Source: Strigops habroptila (taxonomy: Eukaryota > Chordata > Aves > Psittaciformes > Psittacidae). Taken from it: a stretch of DNA of 64,000 nucleotides. Location of the stretch: the NCBI RefSeq assembly GCF_004027225.2, contig NC_044277.2, forward strand, positions 100,061,725 to 100,125,724, written 5' to 3'. The first letter of the stretch is position 1; each line of letters starts with the position of its first letter. The translations under genes were made by a program, and so were the position numbers. This document shows, piece by piece, positions 59,966-64,000 of this stretch. The notes under the pieces were generated by a model, which saw only the letters and a list, made by a program, of their open reading frames with translations, was not told the origin of the DNA and did no database searches.

Positions 59966-61890
59966 AAATCTCCTGTGTCTGCATGTTAACAGAGCTGTAA
60001 CTGAATGTCCATAGCAACTAGACAGAAGGACCAAGCCGCGATGAACGTACATGGCAAGCCAGCCCCATGGAGAGCCCTAGCAGAGCCCCAACATTTATTC
60101 TTCTTATTTTTCCCCCAATTTGGAAGCTGAAACTTTAGCATTCATATCCTTACAGCTATTCTCCAGAGACAGAAGAACTAGAAGCTTACCTAGGATTAGA
60201 AGGAAGCTGGTACCTACATGGTCTGATACTATGAACAGGGGTGATAATCAGTAATAATAAAAAAACCCAAAAAAACCCCAAATTCAAACCTTGCAAAATA
60301 ATTCCCCGAAAGTGGCATGAAAATTATGGTATCACAAATCATATCTGGCTGATTTGTCTAGTTCAAAATGCAGTCATGGGGGAAACTAAAACATGTTTGG
60401 AAGGAAAGACAATTTGGCATGAGTAAAAGAACCAGAGTCTTGTCCTGGTTTCATTTTAAGGATTTAAAAAGTTACAGGATAATCTCCTTAGACGACAATC
60501 ACATCAGAACCGTAATGAAATATTTTCACAAGAAAAATAAATCCCAGGTGACCGGCTGTCACAAAATAGCTTTTTAATTAAAAAAAAACCCAAAACCTAC
60601 AACAACAACAAAAACAAAAAAAAAAAAAAAAAAAGGCCACGAAAACCTTTCAAACTATCAATCAAGTGTGTAAAAAAAAAAGAAAAAAATCACATTCTAC
60701 CCAGTTCTGCAGAAATTCTTGTGGACGACTCCCAAGCTAAATGAAGATGAATCTGCTAAATGTAGAATAGCTTATGGTAGCAAAGAAAAAGGAAAATTAA
60801 GAAGAAGAAAGAAGAAAATCCATGCATAGAAGAACAATTTCTCAACAGTCATTTATTGCAGTGGCAGGATACCACCTCCTGCCTAGGATTAGACAGCAAC
60901 GCCTTTGCTTAAAGCTCTTCTTGCTGGATGCAGAATGGAAAGTTGTTGACACTTGGTCCTAAGAGAGGGTTAATCCCCATCCACCCGCTGCTTGGCTCTC
61001 CTGGGGGAAATCTGGGCCCTTTGAAGTCAATGGGGAATGTTGCTGAGCTTCAATGAGTTGTTGTAGAGTGGTCCCCTGTTATTAGCTTGAGGAGTGGTGA
61101 TTAAAACTGGTCCCCATCCTTGGTGGCTCACCTCGCAAATGTCCATCGGGAATACAGTTAATAGGAGCTTAGTGCTCCCACGTGGTTCACATCCATTATA
61201 AAGCTGTGAGAGATGCCATCACTGGCACAGGGCAAGAAACCATAAAAGGAAAAATAGCTGTTGTACCAAAGGACCCAGAAGAGCTTGAAATATCCCACTG
61301 CTTGAGCAAGGAGGGGCAAAACTAGCGCATGCAAATCAGCGTTGGCCCAAGGAAGGCAGCAAAGTTGCACGTCACCATGCAAAAGTGTGGCTCAGAGATG
61401 TTGACCACCACCACATCAAGAGGCTGCTTCAGTCCAAAGGCAGTTACAGACAGGAAATGCCATCATGAATACTCAGGCATCATTGCTCGCTGCTGCCCAG
61501 CACACAGCTCCAGTGGCACAGGTCCCCCCATGGGTATCTTCACCAGGCAATGCCAGCAGCAAAGGAGAAGGTGCATCCCAAGGGTGGGAAAAATCATCTC
61601 TCCTTCTATTAGCTTCCCAATATCAGTGCTGATATTAGCTGGCAAGGTTCCCACCACTCCATTTTAAATCAATAAAGGCACTGGGTGCTTTTAGATGGGC
61701 TCCTTGGTTTCTCCACTACCTCAGAGAGCTCAGAGAGACGTAGCTTGTAGCTCACACGAACCTCATGGGGCCAGTAGGACCCAGAAGCTCAGCCCCCACC
61801 CTCCCTAATACCCCCCCAGGGCTGTAAATACTGAGCCCCTTCCTCTATTCACTCATCACCCTTCCCTGCAAAGCTATTTGAATTGCCGAG
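59966..61890. other. Intergenic DNA between KLHL40 and the CR1 LINE
   Basis: AT-rich at first, no gene seen. It includes an A-rich low-complexity run with CAA triplets at 60576-60634. Confidence 0.55.
60576..60634. repeat. A-rich low-complexity tract
   Basis: A9, then (CAA) triplets, then a run of about 19 A. No SINE or processed-gene body is recognisable immediately upstream on the + strand. Confidence 0.85.
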
Positions 61891-61983
61891 GTGAGTATCT
61901 CCAGAGAGGACGCCTTTAACACCGGAGCGGGGGGAAGCACAGCGTCCCGGAGCCTCAGTTCGGAGCGGCAAGAGCGACCGAGG

Positions 61984-63267
61984 ATGCCTCAGAAGTCCTC
62001 GACAGGACTTGCCCAGGAGCCGGCAGCTCAGCTCACGCGAGCAGCTGACTCACAGGGGGCGGCGCCAGGAGTGACGGCACCAGCCCACAGTGGGGAAAAA
62101 CCCATCCCAGGGAGCGCGGTGAACAGGGCGTGGCACGTCAGTCAGGGTGTGGCGCGGCAGTTTGCGCGGCAGTTCGCGCGGGTAGCGAGCGGGATGGTGA
62201 GCACGCGCCTCAGGACCAGGGCCCGCTCTGGGAGCTCTGCCCCGGCGGTGGCCAGCGTAGGCACCCAGACAGAGCCGATGAGAGGGGAGGCTGCGGCGCA
62301 GACCTCGAAGTGTAGAAAGTGCCTCGACTGGTCTCTTGAGGCGAGGGTGCACAATGGACAGGGCTGCACTCAGTGCGCCCTGGTGGAGGTCCTCCTGCAG
62401 CAGGTGGCTGAGCTGCGGGAGGCTGTTGGAGAGCTAAAAGATGCCAGGGAAGCTGAGAGGAAGCTGGGCTGCTTGCTCAAGGCCCAAACTGTGCAGGGGC
62501 TGCAAACGTCTAGCACTGCTCATATAGGAAAGAAGGAGGGCAGCAACCCAGGAAGCTGGGAATTAGTCATGAGAAAAACGAACAAAAAAAGGAGGAAGAG
62601 GACAATTAACGACAAGGGGCTTCCTCCTAAATCTGATGTCCCCACCCAGAACCGCTTCGCAGTTCTGCAGGGGGCTAATGAGAAAGCACCCACCACACCT
62701 AATGAGCACCCTGCTGATGCACCAGTAAAGAGGATCGCTACTGGTGCCTCCAGGAAAAAGAGGAAGGTCATAACAGTAGGGGACTCTACTTTGAAAGGCA
62801 CAGAGGCACTCATCTGCCGTCCTGATCCAGTCTCGAGGGAGGTGCGTTGCCTGCCAGGGGCTCGGATCAGGGATGTTGCTGAGAGGCTGCCTGCTCTAGT
62901 AAGTCCTGCTGACTATTACCCCCTCCTAGTGGTCCATGTGGGTGCTAGAGATATAGATAGCAGTAGCCTGGAAAACATTAAGAAGGTCTACAGAGCCCTG
63001 GGAGAGGTGGTTAGGGGCTCTGGAGCTCAGATAGTTTTTTCATCGATTCTCCAGGGCAAAGGGGAGGACCTTAAAAAAGCTAGGCACGTTTGGCAGGTTA
63101 ATAAATGGTTAGAATGCTGGTGCCATAGTCAGGGGTTTGGCTATTTAGAACATGGGGCTCCATTTGGGAGGCCAGATCTACTGGAGGCTGGTGGAGCTGG
63201 TCTGACAAAGGGGAAGAGCTGTTTTGGTAGGAGGCTTGCCAGGCTGGTCAGGAAAGCTTTAAACTAG
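61984..63267 (+). CDS. CR1 LINE ORF1 protein (zinc-knuckle-like, coiled coil, SGNH-esterase-like)
   Basis: 427 residues from the first ATG; the frame is open upstream to at least 61891, without an ATG. Order: a basic, low-complexity N-terminus; a Cys cluster C-x2-C..C-x2-C (CRKCLDW..GCTQCA, residues 110-132) followed by a Leu-rich coiled coil (about 135-170); a basic stretch (KKRRKR); then a C-terminal esterase-like domain with VGDST (265-269). CR1-clade ORF1 proteins are known to bind nucleic acid and carry such an esterase domain. Two other SGNH blocks look degenerate: GARD (320-323) in place of GxND, and GGAGLT (403-408) where DGxHLT is usual, so catalytic activity is doubtful. The stop codon immediately follows a TTTAAAC heptamer. 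Confidence 0.85.
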   Translation: MPQKSSTGLAQEPAAQLTRAADSQGAAPGVTAPAHSGEKPIPGSAVNRAWHVSQGVARQFARQFARVASGMVSTRLRTRARSGSSAPAVASVGTQTEPMRGEAAAQTSKCRKCLDWSLEARVHNGQGCTQCALVEVLLQQVAELREAVGELKDAREAERKLGCLLKAQTVQGLQTSSTAHIGKKEGSNPGSWELVMRKTNKKRRKRTINDKGLPPKSDVPTQNRFAVLQGANEKAPTTPNEHPADAPVKRIATGASRKKRKVITVGDSTLKGTEALICRPDPVSREVRCLPGARIRDVAERLPALVSPADYYPLLVVHVGARDIDSSSLENIKKVYRALGEVVRGSGAQIVFSSILQGKGEDLKKARHVWQVNKWLECWCHSQGFGYLEHGAPFGRPDLLEAGGAGLTKGKSCFGRRLARLVRKALN

Positions 63268-64000
63268 ATGTGTGGGGGGAGGGGAGCGTTGATCCATCCC
63301 AACATTCCTGGTCAGTTGCCAGCACCTGTAATAAGTACTTGGAGCGATGTAGAGATGTTCCAGCTGCCCCAGCCATTGAGTCGGCTCCATTTGGAGCTCG
63401 GCTAAGGTGCCTCTATACAAACACCCGTAGTATGGGGAACAAGCAAGAGGAATTAGAGATGTGTGCAAGGCTACGGGAATATGATGTCATTGGTATCACA
63501 GAAACATGGTGGGATGGCTCCTATGACTGGAATGTCGGAATGGAAGGTTACAGGCTGTTTAGAAAAGACAGGCCAGGCAGACAGGGAGGGGGTGTTGCTA
63601 TCTATGTCAGTGATAGGCTAGAGAATATGGAACTCTGTCTGGGAACGGGTGATGAGGTAACAGAGTGTTTGTGGGTCAGGATCAAAGGGAAAACAGCATC
63701 AGGGGACATTACGGTGGGGATCTGTTACAGGCCGCCTGATCAAGAGGACTCTGTGGATGAAGCGCTCTACAGACAGATAGGAGCAGCCTCACGCTCGCAG
63801 GCCCTGGTCCTCATGGGGGACTTCAACCATCCTGACATCTGTTGGAGGGACGGTATGGCCCGGCACAAGCAATCCAGGAGGTTCCTTGATTGTGTGGAAG
63901 ACAACTTCCTCTTTCAAGCAGTAGAGGAGCCGACGAGGAGAGGTGCCATGCTTGACCTTGTGCTCACCAACAGGGAGGGACTGGTTGGAAATGTAACGCT
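63231..64000 (+). CDS. CR1 LINE ORF2, 5' part: AP-like endonuclease domain
   Basis: An open frame in -1 relative to ORF1, without stops from 63231 to the window end (256 codons), overlapping ORF1 by 37 nt. Endonuclease landmarks in order are LYTNTRSM (Asn of motif I), ITETWW (Glu), [32 protein letters not shown] (Asp/Asn) and LDLVLTN. The reverse transcriptase part would follow outside the window. The first in-frame ATG (63432-63434) comes after the conserved Asn, so normal initiation there would remove part of the active site. Confidence 0.85.

Larger units (their letters stand above)
61890..64000 (+). mobile_element. CR1 LINE with intact ORF1 and open ORF2 5' part, truncated by window end
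   Basis: A GC-rich 5' segment starts near 61890, ORF1 occupies 61984-63267, and ORF2 is open from 63231 to the window end. The left boundary is judged only from the composition change, and the 3' end is outside the window. All other CR1 copies here are 3' fragments of about 0.5 kb or less, so this one is exceptional in length and reading-frame integrity. Confidence 0.85.

Noticed and set aside
63268..63404. ATG directly after the CR1 ORF1 stop (TAGATG) as ORF2 start by reinitiation
   Set aside because: That ATG is in the ORF1 frame and terminates after about 45 codons; it does not open the endonuclease frame.
1..64000. CRISPR arrays, bacterial operons, tRNA or rRNA genes
   Set aside because: None seen; the window is spliced vertebrate DNA with LINE fragments.

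Overview
The window is vertebrate nuclear DNA, almost certainly from a bird. It holds three spliced protein-coding genes with GT-AG introns, all on the + strand, in the order CCDC13 (3' part) - HHATL (complete CDS) - KLHL40 (complete CDS). These are the neighbours found at human 3p22.1. The interspersed repeats are overwhelmingly CR1 LINE fragments, about ten truncated copies plus one long copy with open reading frames, and there is one solo LTR resembling the ERVL-like LTRs common in songbird genomes. I infer a neoavian bird, possibly a passerine, but the species cannot be fixed from sequence alone. 

Layout. 1-22388: the last 13 visible coding exons of CCDC13 (549 residues plus stop, C-terminal three quarters of a coiled-coil centriolar-satellite/ciliogenesis protein), with CR1 fragments in three introns. 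22389-31058: intergenic DNA with a GATA/TEAD motif cluster near 26.3 kb, a CR1 copy, a CpG island (about 29.02-30.06 kb) and a candidate HHATL promoter and non-coding first exon. 31059-43496: the eleven coding exons of HHATL (503 residues), an MBOAT-family ER membrane protein whose catalytic-His position is Leu. 43497-50388: HHATL 3' UTR, a 575-bp solo LTR with a perfect 5-bp target duplication, an inverted pair of CR1 fragments, then a TATA-containing KLHL40 promoter with a perfect MEF2 site upstream. 50389-58829: six coding exons of KLHL40 (619 residues; BTB-BACK-Kelch). 58830-61890: KLHL40 3' UTR and A-rich intergenic DNA. About 61890-64000: 5' two fifths of a CR1 LINE with an intact ORF1 and an open ORF2 endonuclease domain that runs off the window. 

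HHATL and KLHL40 are both known as heart/skeletal-muscle genes (ER/sarcoplasmic-reticulum MBOAT-like protein; CUL3 adaptor that stabilises thin-filament proteins), so the muscle-type motifs between and before them make sense as shared tissue-specific control. CCDC13 is functionally separate (centrosome/cilium). 

The most striking signal is at the CR1 ORF1/ORF2 junction. ORF1 ends in U UUA AAC UAG, a canonical -1 ribosomal frameshift heptamer in the correct frame, directly abutting the stop codon. The ORF2 frame is -1, overlaps ORF1, and has no ATG until after the conserved endonuclease Asn. Other items worth checking are a CR1 copy ending 8 bp before the HHATL exon 4 splice acceptor, a perfect 17-bp-stem hairpin in an HHATL intron, and the tandem (rather than convergent) orientation of HHATL and KLHL40.
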